Shown here: one piece after another, positions 57,145-64,000 of the stretch
How the letters are laid out: every line of letters starts with the position of its first letter
Position numbering within the stretch: position 1 is the stretch's first letter
DNA from: Saprospiraceae bacterium
GTDB lineage: Bacteria; Bacteroidota; Bacteroidia; Chitinophagales; Saprospiraceae
Direction of reading: 5' to 3'
Length of the DNA stretch: 64,000 nt
Assembly (NCBI GenBank): GCA_020631235.1
Contig: JAHDHQ010000001.1
Location: 175,858 to 239,857 of the forward strand
Made by a program: the position numbers and the translations under genes
Notes under the pieces: model-generated
What the model was told of the DNA's origin: nothing
Database searches by the model: none
The model's input: the letters and a program-made list of their open reading frames with translations, nothing else

Positions 57145-58122
57145 TTACTTACAATTTACGGAATTTACGGTATAATTATTTCCTTTGAATGTGTATTCTA
57201 AGCCGGCAATTAATTTAAGCTCTTCAAAAACTTCACTTATACTTTCGTCTGTGATATTAGTGGTAATCTTGCAGTTGCTTATGTCTACAGCAGGATCAAT
57301 CACTACTTTAATGCCATAAGCTTTAGAAATATCTCTGAACACATCAGTGAGGGCTACATTGTCAAAATTAAATTTAGTTCCGACCCAATCTATAAATTCA
57401 ACAGCTGGTTTAGTTCCTACAATGTAATCACCTTTATCTTTGATTAACCAGTCATTGGCTTTTAATTCAATTTTACGTTTTCCTGTGTTTACCTCTACTC
57501 TCCCACTCTTTACAAACACTTCAAATTGATTATCTTCATTGATCACATTAAACTCTGTTCCTAAGACAGTAATCGTTTCTTTACCTGATCTGACCACAAA
57601 TTTCCTGCTAGGATCATGTTGGACATCAAAGAAAGCTTGCCCTTTTAATGACACAATTCTTTCCTTAGTGAAATCCGAATCTTGTGTCAATTTGCTGTCT
57701 TTTGATAACCAAATTTCAGAATTATCATTTAGGGTATGGTTCTGATTAAAGTCAGGTGCATCATAAGCAATTTCTCCAGTATCTAAGGTTTTCCCATGGT
57801 TAGTTAAGAACGGCTTTAATAAAAAACCTGCCGATAGAATGACTAATGCTACTGCTGCTACCTTTAATAAAGGCCTAATGCTAAATGACTTAGCAGGTGA
57901 TATTTGCTTATTTAGTTCTTCCCAACTTTTCTCTGAATCGAAAGATCTATAATTATGTATACCTTCTGAGGCATCCCATAATTCATTATAAGATTGTAGA
58001 TGCTTTATATTTTCTTCAGATTCTTTTAGCCACTGATCTAGTTGATCAGACTCTGCTTGATCTGAAGGGTTTTTTAAAGCTTTAGCAATAAGTGATTTGA
58101 TATTATCTTTTAGATTACTCAC
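57145..58122 (-). CDS. FecR-family anti-sigma factor
   Basis: A 325-residue inner-membrane regulator. It has a cytoplasmic N-terminal sigma-binding part (1-about 80) and one TM helix (LLKVAAVALVILSAGFLL, about 84-103). The FecR domain (about 130-235) has SLKGQAFFDVQHDPSRKFVV and ITVLGTEFNV. The C-terminal DUF4974 domain (about 255-322; FNFDNVALTDVFRDISKAYG) contacts the receptor's STN domain. It follows the sigma gene by 4 bases, giving the standard cell-surface signalling cassette. Confidence 0.94.
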   Translation of the reverse strand: MSNLKDNIKSLIAKALKNPSDQAESDQLDQWLKESEENIKHLQSYNELWDASEGIHNYRSFDSEKSWEELNKQISPAKSFSIRPLLKVAAVALVILSAGFLLKPFLTNHGKTLDTGEIAYDAPDFNQNHTLNDNSEIWLSKDSKLTQDSDFTKERIVSLKGQAFFDVQHDPSRKFVVRSGKETITVLGTEFNVINEDNQFEVFVKSGRVEVNTGKRKIELKANDWLIKDKGDYIVGTKPAVEFIDWVGTKFNFDNVALTDVFRDISKAYGIKVVIDPAVDISNCKITTNITDESISEVFEELKLIAGLEYTFKGNNYTVNSVNCK

Positions 58123-58126
58123 TAAT

Positions 58127-58648
58127 TTAGTTTTTTAGGTTTTTTCTTAAAAAATCCAATGCCTTCATCACGTGGTTTTCGACGGTTTTTTTTGAAATAC
58201 CTAGATCATTTGCAATCTCGTCGTAAGTTAAACCATTTTTACGGCTCAAGAGAAATACTTCTTGGCATTTTGGGGGCAATTGTCGTATTGAATAATTAAT
58301 TCGCTCTTTAAGTTTAAATTGATCAGAAATGTGGTCAAAATCAAGTGTTTCAGAAGACCTTTCTTCAAGTAGTATCAAGTTCTCCTTAGCTAATTTTTGT
58401 TGTAGTTTTTTATGTCTTATCTTTTCTATCGTTTTATGGTAAGTAGATTTAAATAAATAAGACTTAACATCTGACTTGATATTTAATTGATCCTTCTTTT
58501 CCCATAAATGCAAGAAAACCTCTTGAACGATGTCTTTAGCTAATACATGATTTGTGATAAGACTGTAGGCATAATTGCACAATGGATTAAACCATTGGTC
58601 AAATAGTCTTTTAAAATCATCCTTATGCTTTATTACAGACATAATCAT
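58127..58648 (-). CDS. FecI-type ECF sigma factor
   Basis: A 173-residue sigma-70 factor of the Bacteroidota FecI-like group. Region 2 has FDQWFNPLCNYAYSLI, AKDIVQEVFLHLWEKKDQ and VKSYLFKSTYHKTIEKIR; region 4 has IRQLPPKCQEVFLLSRKNGL, YDEIANDLGISKKTVENHV. Starts at 58648 or 58642 are both possible (MIMSVIKH). It controls the fecR-receptor-DUF4249 genes downstream, presumably activated when the receptor is occupied. An inverted repeat spans its start region. Confidence 0.93.
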   Translation of the reverse strand: MIMSVIKHKDDFKRLFDQWFNPLCNYAYSLITNHVLAKDIVQEVFLHLWEKKDQLNIKSDVKSYLFKSTYHKTIEKIRHKKLQQKLAKENLILLEERSSETLDFDHISDQFKLKERINYSIRQLPPKCQEVFLLSRKNGLTYDEIANDLGISKKTVENHVMKALDFLRKNLKN

Positions 58649-58691
58649 TTTCTCTAATGCAATATTAATTAAAATGTATTTTAGAGAAAAT
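58647..58691. promoter_or_regulatory. Inverted repeat at the ECF sigma start
   Basis: Arms ATTTTCTCTAA (58647-58657) and TTAGAGAAAAT (58681-58691) are an 11-bp perfect inverted repeat, 23 bases apart. They bracket the leader and reach the ATG of the sigma gene. It has no T run, so it is not an obvious terminator of the upstream lyase gene. It may be a protein-binding dyad or an RNA hairpin hiding the start. Confidence 0.4.
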
Positions 58692-58704
58692 AAATTCCAA
58701 TTTT

Positions 58705-59568
58705 CTACATAGGAAATGTCTCTGATGCGAGTCCAATGGAATTAATAAATGCCCGGTTGTTAATCTGGAAGACCTTTGGGTGCTTATCAAAGTAGTACAT
58801 CAAGTTTTCCATAGGCATGTTTCCCACTAGTTCATCTTTTGCCATAGGACAACCTCCATAGCCTTTAATGGTCCCATCAAATCGAAAACAGCCATTAGCA
58901 TAGGCCGCTTCGACCTTACCTTTCCAGTCATCTGGCCTTGTATGCAGATGAGCACCAAATTCAATTTCTGGAAATGCAGGGATTAAAGAGGAAAATAAAT
59001 AACTTATGCTATCAGGAGTAGCCACTCCAATAGTGTCTGATAAAGAAAAAATCTTAATATTCAACGCTGCTAGTTTTTCGACCCATTCGATACAAATATC
59101 TGTATTCCATGGATCTCCATATGGATTACCAAAACCCATAGAAATATAAACTACTAGTTCTTTACCAGTATCCTCGCATAACAATTGGATATCTTGCACC
59201 CGTTCTAATGATTCTTCGATGCTCGCATTTGTATTTCTAATTTGAAAGGTTTCTGAGATAGAAAAAGGATAACCTAAACAATCAATGGCTTCATATTTAG
59301 TGGCCTGCAATGCTCCTCTGAAATTGGCTACAATGGACAGCAGCTTAGTTTTTGTTTTTGTATTAATAGATTGGATCACTTCATTCGTATCTCTCATTTG
59401 AGGGATTGCTTTGGGTGACACAAAGCTCCCAAAATCTATGGTATCAAAGCCAACTTCTAAAAGTTGATTTATATATTTGATTTTTGTTTCAGTGTCGATA
59501 AACTCGTGGATACCTTGCATGGCATCTCTTGGACATTCAATAAGTTTAATTTTATCTTTAGACATCAT
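58705..59568 (-). CDS. mvaB: Hydroxymethylglutaryl-CoA lyase
   Basis: A TIM-barrel lyase of 287 residues that splits HMG-CoA to acetyl-CoA and acetoacetate, the last step of leucine degradation. Matches are KLIECPRDAMQGI, FGSFVSPKAIPQM, YISMGFGNPYGDPW, IFSLSDTIGVATPDSI, FGAHLHTRPDDW and the catalytic-Cys loop GTIKGYGGCPMAKDELVGNM. The start is ATG 59568 or 59565 (MMSKDKIK). A longer frame would include the promoter, whose -7 element ends three bases before 59568. Its product acetoacetate is the substrate of scoAB in this window. Confidence 0.95.
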   Translation of the reverse strand: MMSKDKIKLIECPRDAMQGIHEFIDTETKIKYINQLLEVGFDTIDFGSFVSPKAIPQMRDTNEVIQSINTKTKTKLLSIVANFRGALQATKYEAIDCLGYPFSISETFQIRNTNASIEESLERVQDIQLLCEDTGKELVVYISMGFGNPYGDPWNTDICIEWVEKLAALNIKIFSLSDTIGVATPDSISYLFSSLIPAFPEIEFGAHLHTRPDDWKGKVEAAYANGCFRFDGTIKGYGGCPMAKDELVGNMPMENLMYYFDKHPKVFQINNRAFINSIGLASETFPM

Positions 59569-59571
59569 GAA

Positions 59572-59603
59572 CAAAGGTAAGTTAAGTCTGTATAATATTA
59601 CAA
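59572..59603 (-). promoter_or_regulatory. mvaB promoter, predicted leaderless
   Basis: On the minus strand TTG (59603-59601), a 21-base spacer and TACCTTTG (59579-59572) fit the Bacteroidota promoter, followed by TTC and then ATGATG. Transcription should start at or within a few bases of the start codon. Confidence 0.6.
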
Positions 59604-59630
59604 GCAAATAATTCTACTCAATCAGAAAAT

Positions 59631-59849
59631 ATGGGAAATACACTATTAACTATCACAGGATTCGGTTTGTTTTTAATTGGATTTATTGCATTAGTCTTGA
59701 GTCTTGTCGGTTTAAACCTAGCATTGCTAAACTTTACCAATAGCTGGCCTGGCGTTTGGAGTTTTGCCTTGAAATTGACATTAATGTTTGGTGGTATTGC
59801 TCTTTTCTATATAAATAGAACCAAAGATACAGGCAAAAAAAATGGGTGA
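59631..59849 (+). CDS. Small two-TM membrane protein
   Basis: A 72-residue protein with two hydrophobic helices (about 6-32 and 46-62) and a short polar tail (NRTKDTGKKNG). I do not recognise the family. It is divergent from mvaB and convergent with the glutamine synthetase gene. Its final codons and stop lie inside that gene's terminator hairpin, so the C-terminal sequence is constrained by RNA structure. Confidence 0.6.
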   Translation: MGNTLLTITGFGLFLIGFIALVLSLVGLNLALLNFTNSWPGVWSFALKLTLMFGGIALFYINRTKDTGKKNG

Positions 59850-59867
59850 ATCTTTCGAATCACCCAT
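59834..59867 (-). terminator. Glutamine synthetase terminator
   Basis: Stem ATGGGTGA (59842-59849) with TCACCCAT (59860-59867) and a 10-base loop. On the minus strand it is followed by a run of nine T residues. It begins just past the glutamine synthetase stop and overlaps the end of the convergent small membrane protein gene. Confidence 0.85.
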
Positions 59868-59872
59868 GGCAT

Positions 59873-60892
59873 TTAGTTTCCTTTTACTGTATTTATAATG
59901 TTCGCCGCTACCTTATATGGATCAGCATTAGAAGCTGGTCTACGATCTTCTAACCAACCTTTCCATCCGTTTTCTACAGTTGCAATAGGGATTCTTATCG
60001 AAGCTCCTCTATCTGAGACACCGTAAGAAAATTTATCGATGCTTTGCGTTTCGTGCAGACCAGTTAATCGTTGGTCATTATAGGCTCCATAAACATTCAT
60101 TGCACTTTCTATCCGCTTCTTCTCTCCAAATTTTGTGCATATTTCATCATACACTTCCTTCTTACCAGATTCTCTTAAATCAGTATTTGAGAAATTAGCA
60201 TGCATTCCAGATCCATTCCAATCTCCATGTACTGGTTTTGGATGTAAGTTAATTCTTACACCATAAGCCTCACCTACTTTTTCCATAAGGAATCTTGCCA
60301 TCCAAACTTGATCTCCAGCTTCTTTTGCCCCTTTTGCGAATATCTGATATTCCCATTGTCCTTTCATCACCTCAGCATTGACGCCCTCAATATTAATTCC
60401 TGCTTCAATACATACATCCATATGATCTTCAACAATCTCTCTGCCTACTGCGTACTCTGCTCCGACTGAACAATAATAAGGACCTTGGGGTGGAGGGAAA
60501 TAACCTTTCGCTGGAAATCCCATAGGTGTGTGGTGGTCTAAATCCCATAACGTGTATTCCTGTTCAAAACCAAACCAAAAATCTTGATCGTCATCATCGA
60601 TGGTTGCTCTTCCATTTGTTACGTGAGGAGTTCCATCTGCATTCATAACTTCACACATGACCAAATAGCCATTATTTCTCGTTGGATCAGGTAATATCTT
60701 GACTGGTTTAAGTAAACAATCAGATGCATTACCTTCAGCTTGATTTGTAGAAGAACCATCAAATGACCACATAGGACAATCTTCAAGATTACCTTTGAAT
60801 TTAGACTCATCTAGAATCTTTGTTTTACTTCGCATCATTTGAGTTGGGACTGATCCATCCAGCCAAATGTACTCTAGTTTATATTTTTCCAT
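59873..60892 (-). CDS. glnII: Glutamine synthetase, type II (beta-grasp, eukaryotic-like)
   Basis: A 339-residue glutamine synthetase that makes glutamine from glutamate, ammonia and ATP. The length and motifs (EYIWLDGS, CPMWSFDGSSTNQAEG, WFGFEQEYTL, EVMKGQWEYQIF, DWNGSGMHANFSN, RLTGLHETQSIDKFSYGVSD, LEDRRPASNADPY) identify the GSII class found in eukaryotes and some bacteria. It is not the 470-residue GSI or the 700-residue GSIII. GSII lacks the adenylylation site, so control is probably transcriptional. A candidate promoter lies 40-72 bases upstream. Confidence 0.95.
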   Translation of the reverse strand: MEKYKLEYIWLDGSVPTQMMRSKTKILDESKFKGNLEDCPMWSFDGSSTNQAEGNASDCLLKPVKILPDPTRNNGYLVMCEVMNADGTPHVTNGRATIDDDDQDFWFGFEQEYTLWDLDHHTPMGFPAKGYFPPPQGPYYCSVGAEYAVGREIVEDHMDVCIEAGINIEGVNAEVMKGQWEYQIFAKGAKEAGDQVWMARFLMEKVGEAYGVRINLHPKPVHGDWNGSGMHANFSNTDLRESGKKEVYDEICTKFGEKKRIESAMNVYGAYNDQRLTGLHETQSIDKFSYGVSDRGASIRIPIATVENGWKGWLEDRRPASNADPYKVAANIINTVKGN

Positions 60893-60931
60893 GTTTTTCG
60901 GTTGGTATTTTGAATTCTAATTTTCTAAGCT

Positions 60932-60964
60932 GCAAAAATGAAATATACATTAGAAAAAATAGCA
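60932..60964 (-). promoter_or_regulatory. Candidate glutamine synthetase promoter
   Basis: On the minus strand TTG (60964-60962), a 22-base spacer and CATTTTTG (60939-60932), one mismatch from TAnnTTTG. It lies about 40 bases before the ATG at 60892. Confidence 0.4.
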
Positions 60965-61114
60965 ATATAAATTGATTACTTTTCCACATCTTTCCACATT
61001 TGTTGAATTCCAAAAAGAAATCCATAATTAATCAAGTCATCTAGCTATTAATCGCATATTTTTTTAGAACTTTAATTCCAGTATTTTTCTACCAAAACAC
61101 ACTGAGCTAAAAAT

Positions 61115-63181
61115 TTGAAAAAACTAAGCATCCATATTCTATCCACTATCGCTTTCTTTTTCTCATTTAGCAGTGTAATAGCTCAAGATATCCCCATTGA
61201 AATAAGAGCCCAGCTTGAAGCTTTTGTTGAAAATGCTGAATTAGAGAATTTAGATTTAGATCAGATTATTGATGTGATAACAACTTATGTCGAAAGACCC
61301 TTTGACATTAATAAAATCTCTGACGAAGATTTATTCGAGTTAGGTGTATTAAGCAGTCTACAAGTACAATCCATTATAGATTACAGGGAATTCTATGGCC
61401 CTTTATTAGCTGAAGAAGAAATTCAAGTTATCCCCAACATTGACATTGAAACAGCAAACCTATTAGCTACACTTAGTAATGTCAAAGGAGAAGGAAGTTT
61501 TAATGTTCCGCTTCACAAAATGGCTTATCAAGGAAAAAATGAACTCTATACAAAATGGGTAAGAGTGCTAGAACCTGCTGTAGGTTATGATGGAGATGAA
61601 ACTAAAACAAGATTTTTAGGTGACCCTAATAAATTAACACTTCGTTACAAATACTCCTATGATAATCGTCTGCGGTATGGTGTCATAATGGAAAAAGATC
61701 AAGGAGAAGAATTCTTCAAAGGATCTAATCCGCAAGGCTTTGACTATACTTCAGCTTTTGTGTACTTAAAAGATTACAAACCTTGGTTAAAAGATATCGC
61801 CATAGGTGATTATACCATTTCTATGGGCCAAGGTCTAATATCTCATAATGACTTTGCTTCTGGAAAAAGTTCCTGGGTAACAAATATTAAAAAAGGAGGA
61901 AGGGTAATCAGACCATATGGCTCCGTCAATGAGAATTTATTTAATAGAGGGGCGGCTCTAACTATTAAAGCCACAAAAAACCTAGAAATCACGGGTTTTG
62001 GAAGTTTTGCAAAAAAAGATGGAAGCATATTAGCCATTGATACTACAACGAGTGATTTAGTAGATCTTTCTTTCAGTTCTTTTTTCAATAGTGGTTACCA
62101 TAGGACTGTATTAGATCTACAGAAAGAAGGCACCTTAGAAGAACTTAAATATGGTGGAGTTGCAAAATTTAAAACAAAGCATTTAAAGCTTGGTTTAAAT
62201 TACCAACATCAATCCTACAACAGTGCGTTTACTCCGGCTGACCAACTTTATAATGCTTATCGATTTAGAGGTAGTGCTTTAAATAATGTGAGCTTCGATT
62301 ACAGCTATAAACTAAAAAACTTTTTCTTCTTTGGAGAATCTGCTCATTCTCTTGGAAGTGGTTTTGCTAATGTACACGGAGTACTCATGGGACTAGATAG
62401 GAAAACTTCTCTGGCTGTACTTTACAGAAAATATGATGTAAATTATCATGCCATCAACCCGAATGCCTTCGCTGAACAAACCAGTATTTCAAATGAAGAA
62501 GGTCTATACATCGGCTTGGATCTTAAACTCAATAATCACTGGAGATTTAGAACCTATGCGGATTTATGGAAACATCCTTGGCTAAAGTTTAAAACAGATG
62601 CTCCCACCACTGGAAAAGAATATCTCTTAAGATTAGATTACAGGATTAAACGTAAACTATCTGCATACACACTTTACTTTCACGAAAGAAAATTTGATAA
62701 CGTAAACCTGGGCGAAACCATAAACCCTGTTACATCCCAAACAAGAAGAAAACTCAGGTTCCATATAAATTATAATTTATCTAAAGCCATTCTATTGCGA
62801 TCTAGATTTGAATTAGCTTGGTTTGATCAATTTCCAGAAAACTCAAATGGGTATTTAGCTTTTCAAGATATTCTTTACAAGCCCGTAGATTTTCCAATAG
62901 AATTTTCAACAAGGTTCGCCATCTTCAATACAGATGGGTATAATAGTAGGATCTATGCATACGAAAATGATTTGCTCTATGAATTCTATATTCCAGCCTA
63001 TTATTACAAAGGATCTAGATACTATATAAATCTTAGATATAGAGGATTTAGAAATATACTGGCTGAGTTTAGATATGGTTACGTTTACTTTATAAATCGT
63101 GACTCCGTAGGTTCTGGATTAAACGAAATCGATGGAAATCATAAAACTGAATTAAAAGCGCAGTTAAAGTTTAAATTCTAG
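61115..63181 (+). CDS. Helix-hairpin-helix outer-membrane-like protein
   Basis: A 688-residue exported protein, starting at TTG 61115 (read MKKLSIHILS), with a signal peptide ending near VIAQD. Residues about 25-125 carry helix-hairpin-helix motifs (FDINKISDEDLFELGVLSSL, VQSIIDYREFYGPL, EEIQVIPNIDIETANLLATL) like those of ComEA. The rest is rich in alternating aromatic beta-strands (YINLRYRGFRNILAEFRYGY) and ends in a hydrophobic KFKF, as outer-membrane barrels do. The combination suggests a barrel with a periplasmic nucleic-acid-binding head. Role unknown. The stop is 2 bases from the convergent NamZ gene. Confidence 0.82.
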   Translation: MKKLSIHILSTIAFFFSFSSVIAQDIPIEIRAQLEAFVENAELENLDLDQIIDVITTYVERPFDINKISDEDLFELGVLSSLQVQSIIDYREFYGPLLAEEEIQVIPNIDIETANLLATLSNVKGEGSFNVPLHKMAYQGKNELYTKWVRVLEPAVGYDGDETKTRFLGDPNKLTLRYKYSYDNRLRYGVIMEKDQGEEFFKGSNPQGFDYTSAFVYLKDYKPWLKDIAIGDYTISMGQGLISHNDFASGKSSWVTNIKKGGRVIRPYGSVNENLFNRGAALTIKATKNLEITGFGSFAKKDGSILAIDTTTSDLVDLSFSSFFNSGYHRTVLDLQKEGTLEELKYGGVAKFKTKHLKLGLNYQHQSYNSAFTPADQLYNAYRFRGSALNNVSFDYSYKLKNFFFFGESAHSLGSGFANVHGVLMGLDRKTSLAVLYRKYDVNYHAINPNAFAEQTSISNEEGLYIGLDLKLNNHWRFRTYADLWKHPWLKFKTDAPTTGKEYLLRLDYRIKRKLSAYTLYFHERKFDNVNLGETINPVTSQTRRKLRFHINYNLSKAILLRSRFELAWFDQFPENSNGYLAFQDILYKPVDFPIEFSTRFAIFNTDGYNSRIYAYENDLLYEFYIPAYYYKGSRYYINLRYRGFRNILAEFRYGYVYFINRDSVGSGLNEIDGNHKTELKAQLKFKF

Positions 63182-63183
63182 CC

Positions 63184-64000
63184 CTACTGATAAAAAAGAT
63201 ATTTTTTTCGGATTTCCATGTAACCTTCCAAGTCTCTCTTCCATCTTGACGCTATTTCAGATAAAGACTTCCCCTCTAAAACTTCTTGCTTCAAGCTTGA
63301 ACTTCCAGCTAATTTATCAAAGAAATTATTATCGATAAAAAATGGATTTCCGGTCGGTTGCATAGCTTCATAAAATGACAGCAAATACTTCAATGTAAAG
63401 CCTTCACTGGCAATAGTTTCTTTTGAAAGCCTACTTAGATCGATTCCAAAGCAATACGTATTATTATGTTTTGGTTTAGATGCTCCTTCTGTCGATTTTG
63501 GAGTAAAATAGTAATCGTAGTTATTTAAAGACGGGTGGCCTAGATGTTGAAATGGTTTTTCCGTCCCTCTTCCTACAGATATGTGGGTTCCTTCAAACAA
63601 ACATAAAGATGGGTACAAAAGAATAGATTGCAAATTCGGCAAATTAGGTGATGGCTTTATAGGCAGCTCAAAACTCATATTACGTAAATAATCACGACAA
63701 TAAACCACCGTCAAATCCAATGTTTCGGCTTGATTAATCCACTGTTCGCCTTTAACCATCTCTGCATACTCCCCTATACTTAATCCATACACTATGGGGA
63801 CATTATGTAATCCTACGAAACTCTTTAAAGGATCTTCCAACATTGGACCGCCCACATAAAAACCATTCGGATTAGGTCTATCTAATACTATGATCGGAAG
63901 CTTGTTTTCGGCACATGCTTCCATAGTGTAAGTCATCGTCGATATGTATGTATAAAATCGGCAACCGACGTCTTGGATGTCAAATACTATAATATCTAAA
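63184..64000 (-). CDS. NamZ/DUF1343 exo-beta-N-acetylmuramidase, 3' part
   Basis: The frame is open to the right edge, so the N-terminus is outside. The visible 271 residues begin DIIVFDIQDVGCRFYTYIST and continue MEACAENKLPIIVLDRPNPN, VGLHNVPIVYGLSIGEYAEM, LFEGTHISVGRGTEKPFQHL and a C-terminal ITTPXF-like region (FFIDNNFFDKLAGS). This is the DUF1343 family, whose Bacillus member NamZ removes terminal MurNAc from peptidoglycan fragments. The usual GAR of DVGARFYTY is GCR here. It probably serves cell-wall recycling. Confidence 0.9.
   Translation of the reverse strand, partial: LDIIVFDIQDVGCRFYTYISTMTYTMEACAENKLPIIVLDRPNPNGFYVGGPMLEDPLKSFVGLHNVPIVYGLSIGEYAEMVKGEQWINQAETLDLTVVYCRDYLRNMSFELPIKPSPNLPNLQSILLYPSLCLFEGTHISVGRGTEKPFQHLGHPSLNNYDYYFTPKSTEGASKPKHNNTYCFGIDLSRLSKETIASEGFTLKYLLSFYEAMQPTGNPFFIDNNFFDKLAGSSSLKQEVLEGKSLSEIASRWKRDLEGYMEIRKKYLFYQ

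Noticed and set aside
54504-58648. Iron-siderophore uptake locus
   Set aside because: The FecI/FecR/STN-receptor layout shows surface signalling, but no siderophore synthesis, ferric reductase or Fur box was seen, so the ligand is left open.

Overview
This AT-rich window comes from a chromosome of the phylum Bacteroidota, probably a marine or environmental member of the Saprospiria/Flavobacteriia type. The signs are type IX secretion C-terminal sorting domains on two proteins, SprB-type repeats in a large cysteine-rich surface protein, TAnnTTTG (-7) promoter elements with upstream TTG (-33), FecI/FecR/TonB-receptor/DUF4249 and DUF4296 genes, and a beta-grasp type II glutamine synthetase. The genus-level guess is inference. 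I see no insertion sequence, prophage, CRISPR array, tRNA or rRNA.

Layout. 1-4167: a very large secreted Cys-rich SprB-repeat protein, split by a one-base frameshift near 2675 and running off the left edge. 4168-5101: non-genic stretch with palindromic repeats and gene debris. 5102-10664: a tight operon DUF4956 membrane protein > HlyD-type adaptor > TolC-like protein > CotH-kinase/T9SS protein. 10799-20114: housekeeping genes (mutS2, aroC, tamB, folP). 20288-24186: M23 peptidase, two-component pair, DUF4296 lipoprotein, SixA-like phosphatase. 24277-28927: SWIM protein, GH13 lipoprotein, rlmH, rhomboid, MmcQ/YjbR protein. 28928-31037: methyltransferase, RNase Z, STAS protein. 31248-35098: clpC and infC-rpmI-rplT. 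35155-38470: scoAB CoA-transferase and an Asp-box T9SS protein. 38595-42254: valS and a small ECF sigma/anti-sigma pair. 42237-47439: a six-gene operon with a NodU-type carbamoyltransferase, SxtJ and DUF5989 small membrane proteins, an SGNH hydrolase, a GNAT/FemAB-like protein and a lipoprotein. 47611-49817: arsenosugar-type radical SAM ArsS and its peroxidase-like partner, then a DUF6438 lipoprotein. 49820-53492: nhaC, hppD, marR-type regulator, YkgJ-type protein. 53517-58648: FecI-FecR-TonB receptor-DUF4249 system. 58705-64000: HMG-CoA lyase, a small membrane protein, glutamine synthetase, a helix-hairpin-helix outer-membrane-like protein, and a partial NamZ/DUF1343 protein.

The two most system-like regions are the DUF4956-HlyD-TolC-CotH operon, which has adaptor and outer-membrane tunnel genes but no recognisable pump, and the carbamoyltransferase-SxtJ-DUF5989-SGNH-GNAT operon, which looks like small-molecule or envelope-glycan modification. 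The promoters are also informative: several genes carry a -7 element only 3-4 bases before the start codon, which predicts leaderless mRNAs, and hppD and the DUF4956 operon each have a perfect palindrome overlapping the -7 element.
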